Positions 45,643-54,653 of a DNA stretch of 64,000 nucleotides are shown in pieces. The stretch's first letter is position 1, and the number at the start of each line of letters is the position of its first letter. The notes below the pieces were generated by a model that was not told the DNA's origin, ran no database searches, and saw nothing but the letters and a program-made list of their open reading frames with translations. The position numbers were made by a program, and so were the translations under genes. Location of the stretch: assembly GCA_018242295.1 (NCBI GenBank), contig JAFECE010000003.1, positions 62,001 to 126,000 of the forward strand, in the 5' to 3' direction. This DNA comes from Pseudomonadota bacterium. GTDB lineage: Bacteria; Pseudomonadota; Alphaproteobacteria; Rhizobiales; Hyphomicrobiaceae.

Positions 45643-46601
45643 GCGGAAATATTCTCCGGCGCGTTCGCGTCGCCGAGGTCGAGCCGGTGGCAAATCGCAT
45701 CAAGCGCTTTCGGTTCGTCGATATCGACAATGCTCCGCTCTCGGAATTTTCGGGCGGTTCGCACATATCGGTCGTCATGCACTCGGGCGACCGGCTGATG
45801 CGCAATCCCTACTCTCTCATGGGTTCGCCGACGGATACGTCGAGCTACCAGATCAGCGTCTTGAACGTCGACCCATCGCGCGGCGGCTCGCGGTTCATGC
45901 ACGAGAACGTCAAGGTCGGTTCGGAACTCGAGATCGGGCAGCCGCTCAATCTCTTTCCTCCGGCCAAACTTGCAAAGAAGCATGTCTTCGTTGCAGGCGG
46001 CATCGGCATCACGCCCTTCATGGCGATGATGAACGAGCTTGATGGGCTCCATGCGGATTTCGAGCTTCACTACGGCGTTCGTTCGCTCGAAGACGGCGCC
46101 TACTGCAAATATCTGCAATCGCGTTACGGTTCGCGCGTCAACGTCTACCGCCAGGATCTGGGCCAGCTGATCCCACTTGAGACCGTTTTGAGCAGTCAGC
46201 GTCTCGGCACGCATATGTACGTCTGCGGGCCAAAGCCGATGATCGATTGGGCTTTGCAAGCGGCTCGGCTACTCGGCTGGCCGGACGAGAACGTGCACTC
46301 CGAACAGTTCAGTGCTCCGCCTCCGGGCAAGCCGTTCGTCGTCAAGCTCGCCCGTTCGGGCCGCGACATCGTCGTGAGCGGCCACCAGAGCATTCTCGAA
46401 GCGCTCGAAGAGAATGGCATCGACGCACCGTTTCTCTGCCGTGGCGGCGCGTGCGGCCAATGCCAGACTGAGGTTCTCGCCTGCGACGGCTTCATCGAGC
46501 ACAACGATCATTACCTGACCGAGCCAGAGAAGGTCAGCGGCAAGAAGATCATGATCTGCATGTCTCGCATTCCAACCGGATCAATCACGCTCGATCTCTG
46601 A
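45639..46601 (+). CDS. dmmB: Dimethylamine monooxygenase reductase subunit DmmB-like (flavin / 2Fe-2S)
   Basis: 320 aa from ATG 45639, coupled to dmmA by ATGA. The flavin domain shows RNPYSLMGSP, the NAD(P)H domain FVAGGIGITPFMAMMNEL and YVCGPKPMIDWA, and the C-terminus a plant-type [2Fe-2S] site (LCRGGACGQCQ, fourth Cys in IMICMSR). This is the phthalate dioxygenase reductase/VanB layout. It would pass electrons from NAD(P)H to the heme oxidase subunit encoded next. The family is secure; the partner is inferred from the operon. Confidence 0.9.
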   Translation: MSGNILRRVRVAEVEPVANRIKRFRFVDIDNAPLSEFSGGSHISVVMHSGDRLMRNPYSLMGSPTDTSSYQISVLNVDPSRGGSRFMHENVKVGSELEIGQPLNLFPPAKLAKKHVFVAGGIGITPFMAMMNELDGLHADFELHYGVRSLEDGAYCKYLQSRYGSRVNVYRQDLGQLIPLETVLSSQRLGTHMYVCGPKPMIDWALQAARLLGWPDENVHSEQFSAPPPGKPFVVKLARSGRDIVVSGHQSILEALEENGIDAPFLCRGGACGQCQTEVLACDGFIEHNDHYLTEPEKVSGKKIMICMSRIPTGSITLDL

Positions 46602-46638
46602 TGCGCAATTTCAAAAATTCTTCCCGGGAGACCCTGGT

Positions 46639-47679
46639 ATGGGACTGACATTCAAAGACGAGACTTTTCGAGACGATTTCACGTACACGAACAGTCCTCA
46701 AAACATCCGACGCTTTCCGTTTCCATTCATCGAGGATCAATACCGGTACTCGGTGAACATCGAGCCGCACACGCCCGGACCAAAAGGCTCGCCCTTCGAA
46801 TTTCCGTTCGACATCGACGAGCACTACGTCTCCGAGATGCGCGATCGAGCTTTGGTTCTAGAGGCCGATCCGCTCAGATGTCAGGCGCTGCCGCACATGA
46901 TGACGGCGCAGTGGGACATGCTCGAACTCGTCATGACGTCGCTCGCACGCGATTATCCCGAGCATTTCACGCTGCACCGCGACGGCTCCGCGTGGCATTG
47001 GATCAACCGGCCGCTCGGCATCGACCAGAAGTTCACGTTCCTCGATGCGAGCACGCTGCCCTTCGAGCCGATGGAATATATCGGACGTCAGGTGCAAGGC
47101 GATTTCTCGATCCAAGACCAGCGCGATAATCAGCTCTGGATGGATGCCGGCATCATCACTTCACAGGCCGACTGGTCGCTCGACTTCGACGTCGGCATGA
47201 ACTTCTTCGAATGGCACGGCCCCGTGCCTCTGGCGCACGAAGCTGGCGTGTTCGAGCGCGCTCTTAAATTCCTTCTCAATCTGCAGATCGGCAAGCCGGT
47301 TCGCCGCTTGAATTGGACCATGACGATCAATCCGCGCCTCGATACGAGCCCGGAAAATTTTCACAAGTGGGGCCGAGACCGCATGACGGTCACGCCGGAG
47401 AACATCGGCAAGAAGCTGCATCTGCGCGTCGAGATGCAGGGGCTCTTCAGACTGCCGCGGTCGAACGCGATCCTGTTCTCCATTCGCGGCTATCTGATGA
47501 GCCTCGAGCAGATCGTGACGGTGCCGAAATGGGGCCGCCGCCTGCCGCGCGTTCTACGTTCGCTACCGCCTGAACTCGTCGAATACAAAAGCCTTGGCCG
47601 CTTCCGCGAAATGGCAATCGATTACCTTTCGAAATACGACGACGGCGCCCCAACCTCGCCTGGCGGAGGTCCGGACTAA
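46639..47679 (+). CDS. dmmC: Heme-dependent oxidative N-demethylase-like protein (DUF3445), DmmC-like
   Basis: 346 aa. The sequence FRDDFTYTNSPQNIRRFPFPF, YVSEMRDRALVLEADPLRC, DGSAWHWINRPLGIDQKF and LHLRVEMQGLFRLPRSNAILFSIRGYLMSLEQ matches my memory of DUF3445 proteins, whose characterised member is the alpha subunit of a heme-dependent oxidative N-demethylase. It would carry the dimethylamine-oxidising site, fed by the DmmB-type reductase. It lies 37 bp after dmmB and 63 bp before the GcvT-like gene. Heme ligands cannot be picked out by eye. Confidence 0.85.
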   Translation: MGLTFKDETFRDDFTYTNSPQNIRRFPFPFIEDQYRYSVNIEPHTPGPKGSPFEFPFDIDEHYVSEMRDRALVLEADPLRCQALPHMMTAQWDMLELVMTSLARDYPEHFTLHRDGSAWHWINRPLGIDQKFTFLDASTLPFEPMEYIGRQVQGDFSIQDQRDNQLWMDAGIITSQADWSLDFDVGMNFFEWHGPVPLAHEAGVFERALKFLLNLQIGKPVRRLNWTMTINPRLDTSPENFHKWGRDRMTVTPENIGKKLHLRVEMQGLFRLPRSNAILFSIRGYLMSLEQIVTVPKWGRRLPRVLRSLPPELVEYKSLGRFREMAIDYLSKYDDGAPTSPGGGPD

Positions 47680-47742
47680 GCAACCCTTTCGACGACAGAC
47701 TCCACGCAGAACCTATCAAAAAACAAGCAAGAGGTAGTGCTC

Positions 47743-48870
47743 ATGTCCCTAGCCGATTTGCCACGCCAGTCCATTCTCAATGATCGCCACCGGGCGAACG
47801 GCGGGGATCTCGACTCCGTGTCGTGGAACAACATGCCGCTTCCGCAAACGTATGCGACCGATCCCTATGTGGAAACCGAAGCTGTTCGTTGCCGCGCGGG
47901 CCTTTTCGACGTTTCTTCGCTGCAAATCTTGAACGTGTCGGGTCCCGACGCGACGAAGCTGCTCAATTACGTGCTGACGTCCGACATCTCCAAAGCCAAG
48001 CCGGGCGACTCACATATTTCCAATATCGTCAACGAAAACGGCGGCCTGATCGACGACGTTCTCATCTACGTGGACAGCCCGACCGAGTACCGGCTTTCGC
48101 ATGGTGCGGGAAAGCTCGAAGAGGTGATCCGAGCGCACGCACCCAAGTACAACGTCAAGGTCGAGCGGGACGACGATGTCCACATTCTGGCCCTGCAGGG
48201 ACCGCTTTCACTCCAGATCCTCGCACCACACACGCCGATGGATCTTGCCGGACTTGGCTACTTCAAGCATGGAACGTCGACGCTGTTCGGCACGCCCGTG
48301 CGCCTGTCTCGCGGCGGTTATTCGGCCGAGCTTGGATATGAAGTTTTCTGCGCGGCCAAGGATGCTCACAAGATGTGGGATTCCATCCTGGCTGCCGGCA
48401 AGGACAAAGGCCTTATTCCGGTTTCGTGGGCATGCCTCGACATCGTGCGTGTCGAAGGCGGCTTGCTGTTCTTCCCCTACGAGATGACGAACGAAGATAC
48501 GACGCCTTGGGAAGTGAAGGCCGATTGGACGGTCGATCTCTCGAAGCCGGATTTCATCGGCAAGAAGGCGCTGGTTGAGAAAAAGGGCAAGGAGCGCACC
48601 CTCGTCGCGGGCCTCGAAGTCGACCATACGAAGGCGATCGCTCCCGGCTCCAAGATCACCGCCAATGGCAAGCAGGTCGGGGTCGTCACCAGCACGACGT
48701 ACAGCGAGCATCTGATGAAATCGCTGGCAATGGCGCAAATCGAACCCGCTTACACAAAGCTCGGCACGGAACTCGTTGTTCATGACGACGGCGACTGGCC
48801 GGCGACTGTCGTACGGATGCCGTTCTACGACCCTCTCCGCCTCCGCACGCATCCGCGCGACAAAGCCTAA
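47743..48870 (+). CDS. GcvT-family aminomethyltransferase-like protein (possible DmmD)
   Basis: 375 aa from the ATG at 47743, with GAGGT about 7 nt upstream. The GcvT fold is evident: RCRAGLFDVSSLQILNVSGPDATKLLNYVL, the folate-binding NENGGLIDDVLIYV with the conserved Asp, GYSAELGYEVFCAAKDAHKMWDSI, and C-terminal VGVVTSTTYSEHLMKSLAMA. It would transfer a one-carbon unit to tetrahydrofolate, here plausibly formaldehyde from dimethylamine. A GcvT-like gene accompanies dmmABC in other methylamine users. It is not a standard glycine-cleavage GcvT: no gcvH or gcvP is nearby. It shares block structure with the C-terminal half of Tdm, so the two are probably paralogues. Confidence 0.82.
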   Translation: MSLADLPRQSILNDRHRANGGDLDSVSWNNMPLPQTYATDPYVETEAVRCRAGLFDVSSLQILNVSGPDATKLLNYVLTSDISKAKPGDSHISNIVNENGGLIDDVLIYVDSPTEYRLSHGAGKLEEVIRAHAPKYNVKVERDDDVHILALQGPLSLQILAPHTPMDLAGLGYFKHGTSTLFGTPVRLSRGGYSAELGYEVFCAAKDAHKMWDSILAAGKDKGLIPVSWACLDIVRVEGGLLFFPYEMTNEDTTPWEVKADWTVDLSKPDFIGKKALVEKKGKERTLVAGLEVDHTKAIAPGSKITANGKQVGVVTSTTYSEHLMKSLAMAQIEPAYTKLGTELVVHDDGDWPATVVRMPFYDPLRLRTHPRDKA

Positions 48871-48927
48871 CCCACCTACCTACGCGAACAAAGAATCCTA
48901 GCGAATAGAATTTCGGAAGGACACAAC

Positions 48928-50292
48928 ATGGCAGAACGAATAGCTATTATCGGCGCCGGTCCCAGCGGCATGGCGGTTTTGCGCGCGTTCGAAAGCGCAA
49001 GGCGCAAGGGAGCGGACATCCCCGAAATGGTCTGCTACGAGCGGCAGAAAGATTGCGGGGGTATCTGGAACTACACGTGGCGCACGGGCACAGACGAGTT
49101 CGGCGAGCCGGTCCACGCGAGCATGTATCGCTACCTTTGGTCGAATGGACCGAAGGAATGTCTGGAGTTCGCCGACTACTCGTTCGAAGAGCACTTCGGA
49201 CGTCCGATCCCATCGTTCCCGCCGCGGGCCGTGCTGCACGACTACATCAAGGGCCGTATCGAACGCAGCGGCATCATGCACTACATCAAGCTCAGCACCA
49301 CGGTTCGCAGCGTCACCTTCAACGAAGAGACGCAAAAGTTTACCGTCACGGTGAAAGATCTGGTCTCCGATACACTCTCGTCATCGGAATTCGACTACGT
49401 CTTCTGCGGAAGCGGCCATTTCTCGACGCCGAACATTCCGGAATTCCCGGGTCTCACTCACTTCCTTGGGCGCACGCTACACTCGCACGACTTCCGCTCC
49501 GCGGACGAGTTCGCGGGCAAGGACGTTCTGTGCGTCGGCGCCAGCTACTCGTCAGAAGACATCGGCATTCAGTGTTACAAGTACGGCGCCAAGTCCGTCA
49601 CGTTCTCGTGGCGCACGAAGCCGATGGGATTCAAATGGCCCGCCCGCATGGACGAAGTTCCCTTGCTGGAGCGCGTCGAAGGCAAGACGGCCTATTTCAA
49701 GGACGGCTCGAAGAAAGACGTCGACGCGATCATTCTGTGTACGGGATATTTGCATCACCACCCGTTCATGGAAGACTCGCTGCGCCTCAAGTCACGCAAC
49801 CGGTACTATCCGCCGAATCTCTACAAGGCCATTTTCTGGATCGACAATCCGAAGCTGATGTACATCGGCATGCCAGATCAGTTCTACACGTTCAACATGT
49901 TCGACGCGCAGGCGTGGTACGCGCGCGACGTCGTGCTTGGACGCATCAAGCTACCGCCGAAGTCGGATATGATGGACGATATGCATAAGTGGACCCAGAT
50001 GGAAGAAGCCATCGCGGACGCTGAAGGCGCAATCGACTTCCAGACGGAATATGTCCGCGATCTAATCGCTCCAACCGACTACCCTCGCCTCGACGTCGAC
50101 GCCGTCGCGAAGATGTTCAAGGACTGGGAACATCACAAGATGGAAGACATCCTGACCTATCGCGACCGCTCGCACAAATCAACGCTGACCGGCACGCAGG
50201 CACCAATCCATCACACGCCCTGGATGAAAGCCGCCGACGACTCGATGGAAGCGTTCCTCAACCAGCCGACGAAAATGGTCGCCGCCGAGTAG
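48928..50292 (+). CDS. tmm: Trimethylamine monooxygenase (flavin-containing)
   Basis: 454 aa, the length of bacterial Tmm. It oxidises trimethylamine to trimethylamine N-oxide with NADPH and oxygen. FAD motif GAGPSG is at residues 9-14. The FMO signature reads FLGRTLHSHDF. The NADPH motif is VGASYSSED with Tyr207, the position that in a characterised marine enzyme helps fix the cofactor. CGGIWNYTWRTG and MYRYLWSNGPKE are close to known Tmm proteins. A strong GGAAGGA site lies upstream of the ATG. It is followed by tdm, the next enzyme of the pathway. Confidence 0.95.
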   Translation: MAERIAIIGAGPSGMAVLRAFESARRKGADIPEMVCYERQKDCGGIWNYTWRTGTDEFGEPVHASMYRYLWSNGPKECLEFADYSFEEHFGRPIPSFPPRAVLHDYIKGRIERSGIMHYIKLSTTVRSVTFNEETQKFTVTVKDLVSDTLSSSEFDYVFCGSGHFSTPNIPEFPGLTHFLGRTLHSHDFRSADEFAGKDVLCVGASYSSEDIGIQCYKYGAKSVTFSWRTKPMGFKWPARMDEVPLLERVEGKTAYFKDGSKKDVDAIILCTGYLHHHPFMEDSLRLKSRNRYYPPNLYKAIFWIDNPKLMYIGMPDQFYTFNMFDAQAWYARDVVLGRIKLPPKSDMMDDMHKWTQMEEAIADAEGAIDFQTEYVRDLIAPTDYPRLDVDAVAKMFKDWEHHKMEDILTYRDRSHKSTLTGTQAPIHHTPWMKAADDSMEAFLNQPTKMVAAE

Positions 50293-50371
50293 CCTGGCGG
50301 TACCACCAGCAGGCCAACAATGGACCGGTCGCGCGCGGCCGGTTCATCCCCCATTCCGATAAGAGGGCAAG

Positions 50372-52726
50372 ATGAGCAGCGATGCAGTTCTCACGTCCCC
50401 TGCCCGGCCGAAACTTTTCGTTCCAGGACAATCGTCGCTGGAGCCGGGTGTCGAACGATATGTTTTGAAAGGCGGCGGCACCGCCGTTTTCGAACTCGAC
50501 AAGGGAGACCGTGTCGAAATCAGTCCGCTCGAAGGCGGACAAGGCGTCGAGATCGCGGCGTTCGCGCCGGGCGGCAAGAGCGATCTCGGAGCGCTCGGTC
50601 TCAAAGGACGCGGCAAGCCGGCAGGCATTCAGCGTGCGCTCGAAGCGGATAGCGAAGATGCACAACGCGTTCGCTTCGGATTGTTCCGGCGCGGGCTCGA
50701 TATCGGACACGTCAAGGCTGCGCACGTGCTCGGGCCGGATTGCGTTCCCGGCGACGTCGTCGCGTTGCAAGTGGAACGGCCGGTCCTCGCTGTCTTTGGT
50801 GCGCCGGCGGAGCCGATGGTCATCTGGGAGCAGACTCCCGCGACCGATATCTTGGTTTTCATTCAGCGCGCCAATCCCCGCCTCCTCAACGAAGCCAAGC
50901 TGCCGGACCCGATCGCCGAGCCGCGCCTTGATATTCGCATCAACATCGCGAGCGCCGAAAGCTTCGAGGTTTACGCAGGCGAATACATTCAGATCATCGA
51001 CGTCGCGGGGCGCCAATGCTCCGACTTCCTGGCTTTCAACCGCAAGGAACTCGACAAGGGCAACGTGCTCGGCCTTGATTCCACCACGACGCGGTCGATG
51101 ACCGGCATGGCCTATCCGAAGCCTGGCCTGTTCTCGAAATTCTTCGATCGCGACCGCAATCCGCTGGTCGAGGTCGTGCAGGACACCGTCGGCCGGCACG
51201 ACACGTTCAACCTTGCGTGCACGACGCGCTACTACGAGGACATGGGCTATTTCGGCCATCCGAACTGCTCGGACAATTTCAACGAGGCGCTCAAGGGCTA
51301 CCCGATCGGCAACTACAAGGGCTGGCCAGCCATCAACTTCTTCTTCAACACCAACGTCGACTGCCACAACAACATCTGGTCCGACGAACCGTGGTCACGT
51401 CCCGGCGACTACGTGATGATGCGTGCTTTGACGGACCTCGTCTGCGGCACCTCTGCCTGCCCAGCCGACATCGATGCGTCGAACGGCTGGAACCTCACCG
51501 AAATACACGTTCGGGTCTACCCGAAGGACACCCCGTTCAAGCGCTCGATCGGATTCAGAATGACACCGGATGCACCTCTCCAGCTGACAAGAGAATCGGG
51601 ATTTCACCCGCGCACGTCAGCCCTCACCCGCAACTTTGGCGACTATCGCGGTTTCTGGGTTCCTCACTGCTACGCGAACGCAGGCGCTATCGAAGAATAT
51701 TGGGCGTGCCGCGAGGGCGCCGTCATCATGGACTTGTCACCCCTTAGGAAGATGGAAGTGCTCGGGCCGGATTCCGAGCAGTTCCTGCAAGGGCTCATCA
51801 CGCGCGACGTCCGCAAACTATCTGTCGGGCAAATCTATTATACGCCCATGTGCTACGAGCACGGTGGAATGGTGGACGATGGAACGCTCTTCCGGTTGGC
51901 CGAGAACAACTTCCGCTGGGTCGGCGGCGACGATGCGAGCCTGATCTGGCTCAAAGAGCAGCTCGCCAAGACGAACTACAAGGTGCACCTCAAGACTGCG
52001 ACGTCAGAAATCAACAACGTCGCCGTTCAAGGTCCGAAGTCGCGGGAAATTCTGCAGCAGATCATCGAGACGCCGCCGGGCCGGCCGACGATGCAGGAAC
52101 TCGGCATTTTCCGCTTCACGGTCGGACGCATCGGCGGCGTTGCGGGCATTCCGGTTCTCGTCTCGCGAACCGGTTATACGGGCGAACTCGGATACGAGGT
52201 GTTCTGCCATCCCAAGGACGCGCCTGCGGTTTGGGATAAGATCATGGAGGCTGGTGCGCCATTCAAAATTCAGCCGTTCGGATTCGATGCACTCGACATG
52301 GTTCGCATCGAAGCCGGCCTCGTCTTCGGCGGACATGATTTTGACTCGACGACCGATCCGCTCGAAGCGGGCATCAGCTTCACCGTTCCGACGAAAAAAG
52401 AAGAAGACTACATCGGCAAAGCGGCGATCGAGAACCGGCGGGCCAATCCGCTCCGAAAACTGGTCGGCCTCGAGATCCAGGGAAATGAGAAGCCCTCGCA
52501 CGGAGATCCTGTCTTCGTCGGCCGGGCGAACGTCGGCGCGGTGACGAGCGCGATGCGTTCGCCTCTTCTCAAGAAGACGCTGGCGTTCGCACGCGTGGAT
52601 GTCACCCATTCGGCGCTCGGAACGGCGCTCGAAATCGGGCGGCTCGACGGGATGCAGAAGCGCTTCAAGGCGACGGTCGTGCCGTTTCCGTTCTACGACC
52701 CGGAGAAAAAACGCGTCAAAATGTAA
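50372..52726 (+). CDS. tdm: Trimethylamine N-oxide demethylase (DUF1989 + GcvT)
   Basis: 784 aa. An N-terminal region of about 190 residues of uncertain fold is followed by a DUF1989 domain (about 197-393) with VAGRQCSDFLAF, HDTFNLACTTRYY and VCGTSACPADIDASNGW; its cysteines are the probable zinc ligands. A GcvT domain spans about 413-784, with GYTGELGYEVFCHPKDAPAVW and the folate-domain end. Tdm converts trimethylamine N-oxide to dimethylamine and formaldehyde and passes the formaldehyde to tetrahydrofolate within the same protein, as shown for the Methylocella enzyme. It follows tmm by 79 bp. A long hairpin lies just after the stop. Confidence 0.94.
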   Translation: MSSDAVLTSPARPKLFVPGQSSLEPGVERYVLKGGGTAVFELDKGDRVEISPLEGGQGVEIAAFAPGGKSDLGALGLKGRGKPAGIQRALEADSEDAQRVRFGLFRRGLDIGHVKAAHVLGPDCVPGDVVALQVERPVLAVFGAPAEPMVIWEQTPATDILVFIQRANPRLLNEAKLPDPIAEPRLDIRINIASAESFEVYAGEYIQIIDVAGRQCSDFLAFNRKELDKGNVLGLDSTTTRSMTGMAYPKPGLFSKFFDRDRNPLVEVVQDTVGRHDTFNLACTTRYYEDMGYFGHPNCSDNFNEALKGYPIGNYKGWPAINFFFNTNVDCHNNIWSDEPWSRPGDYVMMRALTDLVCGTSACPADIDASNGWNLTEIHVRVYPKDTPFKRSIGFRMTPDAPLQLTRESGFHPRTSALTRNFGDYRGFWVPHCYANAGAIEEYWACREGAVIMDLSPLRKMEVLGPDSEQFLQGLITRDVRKLSVGQIYYTPMCYEHGGMVDDGTLFRLAENNFRWVGGDDASLIWLKEQLAKTNYKVHLKTATSEINNVAVQGPKSREILQQIIETPPGRPTMQELGIFRFTVGRIGGVAGIPVLVSRTGYTGELGYEVFCHPKDAPAVWDKIMEAGAPFKIQPFGFDALDMVRIEAGLVFGGHDFDSTTDPLEAGISFTVPTKKEEDYIGKAAIENRRANPLRKLVGLEIQGNEKPSHGDPVFVGRANVGAVTSAMRSPLLKKTLAFARVDVTHSALGTALEIGRLDGMQKRFKATVVPFPFYDPEKKRVKM

Positions 52727-52743
52727 GACGCTGCATAGCTCTC

Positions 52744-52785
52744 ATGCGAAAGTGACGGCCGCCAGCGATGGCGGCCGTTTCGCAT
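52744..52785. terminator. Long hairpin downstream of tdm
   Basis: Outer arms ATGCGAA (52744-52750) and TTCGCAT (52779-52785) and inner arms ACGGCCGCC (52755-52763) / GGCGGCCGT (52770-52778) form a 16-bp stem with one 4-nt bulge and a 6-nt loop. No T-run follows. It may partly terminate or protect the amine message before acuI. Confidence 0.6.
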
Positions 52786-52840
52786 CTTGCGTCCAATGCG
52801 TGCAAGGGAGTAAACGCGCCGAACCCCACGGAGGCGCGAA

Positions 52841-53830
52841 ATGTTTCAGGCAATCCTGATTGAGAAAGACGGCGAGCGCGCAACACCTCGTCTTGCGAAG
52901 CTCGACAAAGTGGCGCTGCCTGACGGCGACGTAACGGTCCGCATCAGTCATTCGACACTCAACTACAAAGACGGCCTGGCGATTACCGGAAAAGGACCGA
53001 TCATCCGTTCGTTCCCGATGGTGCCCGGTGTCGACTTCGCGGGCGTCGTCGAAGAGAGCAGCAACGCGCGCTTCAAAGCAGGTGACACGGTTCTGCTCAA
53101 CGGATTCGGTGTCGGCGAGGGCCACTGGGGCGGCCTTTCCGAATATGCACGCGTCAAGGGCGACTGGCTTATTCTGCTTCCCGCGGGCCTCAGCCCTCAG
53201 CACGCGATGGCGCTCGGCACGGCTGGCTATACGGCGATGCTCTGTGTCATGGCGCTCGAACGCCAGGGCGTCACGCCGGACAAAGGCGAGATCATCGTGA
53301 CGGGCGCCGGTGGCGGCGTCGGCGGCGTTGCCGTTCTCCTTCTTTCGCGTCTCGGTTTCGATGTTGCCGCTTCGACCGGCCGCGTCGAGGAATCCGAATA
53401 TCTCAAAGGCCTGGGTGCTAAGACGATCATCGATCGCAAATCGCTGTCAGAGCCGGGTCGGCCTCTGCAATCGGCTCGCTGGGCTGGCGCCGTCGATAGC
53501 GTGGGCAGTCACACGCTTGCGAATGTTTGCGCGAGCATGAAGGACGACGGCGTCGTCACCGCATGCGGCCTTGCTCAAGGCTTGGACTTTCGCACGACAG
53601 TCGCCCCCTTCATTCTGCGCGGCGTTACACTCGTCGGCATCAACTCCGTCTACCGCTCCATTGCGGATCGCATGACGGCTTGGGAGCGTCTCGCCCGCGA
53701 GATCGACTTCGGCAAGCTCGATGGCATGACTCGCACCATTCCGTTGGAACAGGCGATCGAAGCCGCGGGCGATCTTCTCGCCGGAAAAGTGCGTGGCCGT
53801 CTCGTCGTCGAGACCACCGTCCGCTCGTAA
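52841..53830 (+). CDS. acuI: Acryloyl-CoA reductase-like MDR oxidoreductase (AcuI/YhdH)
   Basis: 329 aa of the zinc-less medium-chain dehydrogenase family. The N-terminus reads MFQAILIEKDGERATPRLAKLDKVALPDGDVTVRISHSTLNYKDGLAITGKGPI, then PGVDFAGVVE, LGTAGYTAMLCVMALE and the coenzyme loop VTGAGGGVGGVAVLLLSRLGFDVAASTGR. AcuI reduces the toxic acryloyl-CoA to propionyl-CoA with NADPH. Here it follows tdm after a strong hairpin, so it may be only weakly co-transcribed. No DMSP lyase gene is in view, so its substrate here is open. Confidence 0.9.
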   Translation: MFQAILIEKDGERATPRLAKLDKVALPDGDVTVRISHSTLNYKDGLAITGKGPIIRSFPMVPGVDFAGVVEESSNARFKAGDTVLLNGFGVGEGHWGGLSEYARVKGDWLILLPAGLSPQHAMALGTAGYTAMLCVMALERQGVTPDKGEIIVTGAGGGVGGVAVLLLSRLGFDVAASTGRVEESEYLKGLGAKTIIDRKSLSEPGRPLQSARWAGAVDSVGSHTLANVCASMKDDGVVTACGLAQGLDFRTTVAPFILRGVTLVGINSVYRSIADRMTAWERLAREIDFGKLDGMTRTIPLEQAIEAAGDLLAGKVRGRLVVETTVRS

Positions 53831-53866
53831 CGTCTTTTAGCAATCGCACCTCAAGGAATTACCGCC

Positions 53867-54259
53867 ATGCCATTTCTCCGATTTGATCTCATCAAGGGAC
53901 GTACCGACGCCGAAATTGCGACGCTACTCGACGCGGCGCATGACGCCATGCTCGCGGCGTTCAAGGTACCGGTTCGCGACCGCTATCAGATCGTTCACGA
54001 ACACGAGCCGAGCCGCGTGCGGATCGAGGATACCGGCCTCGGCATCGAGCGCACCGAGAAGGTCGTTCTCATTCAGGTGACGAGCCGGCCGCGTTCGACC
54101 GAAGAGAAGCAGGAATTCTACCGTCTGCTGACGGAGGCGCTTTCCAGCCGTTGCGGCATCGCGCCGAGCGATGTGATGGTCAACTTCGTCATTAATACGG
54201 ATGCCGATTGGTCGTTCGGAAACGGCGAAGCGCAGTTTCTGACGGGTAAGCTTTCATAA
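53867..54259 (+). CDS. Tautomerase-family protein
   Basis: 130 aa. It begins MPFLRFDLIKGRTDAEIATLLDAAHDAMLAAFKVP; Pro2, exposed after removal of Met1, would be the catalytic base in this superfamily. VPVRDRYQIVHEHEPSRVRI and QVTSRPRSTEEKQEFYRLLTEAL fit the double beta-alpha-beta fold (Tautomerase_2 type). The substrate is unknown. It is 36 bp after acuI and 16 bp before csaA on the same strand. Confidence 0.85.
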   Translation: MPFLRFDLIKGRTDAEIATLLDAAHDAMLAAFKVPVRDRYQIVHEHEPSRVRIEDTGLGIERTEKVVLIQVTSRPRSTEEKQEFYRLLTEALSSRCGIAPSDVMVNFVINTDADWSFGNGEAQFLTGKLS

Positions 54260-54275
54260 TTGCAGAGGCTGCACC

Positions 54276-54647
54276 ATGCATCTGGTTCAAGATCCGAATG
54301 CCGCCGCTGCGACGACGATCACGTTCGATCAGTTTCTCGCGGTCGATATCCGCGTCGGTACGATTGTTGCCGCCGAGCCTTATCCGGAAGCCAAAAAGCC
54401 GGCGCTGAAGCTCAAAATCGATTTCGGCAGCGGCATCGGCGTGAAGCAATCGAGCGCGCAAATCACGCGGCACTATGATTGCGCCTCGCTCGTCGGACGG
54501 CAGGTGGCGGCGGTCGTGAATTTTCCGCCGCGCCAGATCGGCAAATTCATGTCGGAAGTATTGACACTCGGGTTTCCCGATGAAAGCGGCGAGGTCGTGA
54601 TGTTCAAGCCCGACATCAAGGTGCCGAACGGCGCACGCCTGTTCTGA
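54276..54647 (+). CDS. csaA: CsaA-type tRNA-binding/chaperone-like protein
   Basis: 123 aa. The OB-fold tRNA-binding domain is complete: ITFDQFLAVDIRVGTIVAAEPYPEAKKPALKLKIDFG, KQSSAQITRHYDCASLVGRQVAAVVNFPPRQIGKFMSEVLTLGF, and VPNGARLF at the end. CsaA binds the tRNA-like fold and has been described as a secretion-related chaperone in Bacillus. Nothing links it to amine use beyond position. A bidirectional terminator follows at once. Confidence 0.92.
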   Translation: MHLVQDPNAAAATTITFDQFLAVDIRVGTIVAAEPYPEAKKPALKLKIDFGSGIGVKQSSAQITRHYDCASLVGRQVAAVVNFPPRQIGKFMSEVLTLGFPDESGEVVMFKPDIKVPNGARLF

Positions 54648-54653
54648 TCGGAG

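Noticed and set aside
47743-48870. GcvT-like gene as DMSP demethylase DmdA
   Set aside because: Length and fold fit, and acuI is nearby, but it sits between dmmC-like and tmm genes and its wording is closer to the GcvT half of Tdm; a phylogeny would decide.
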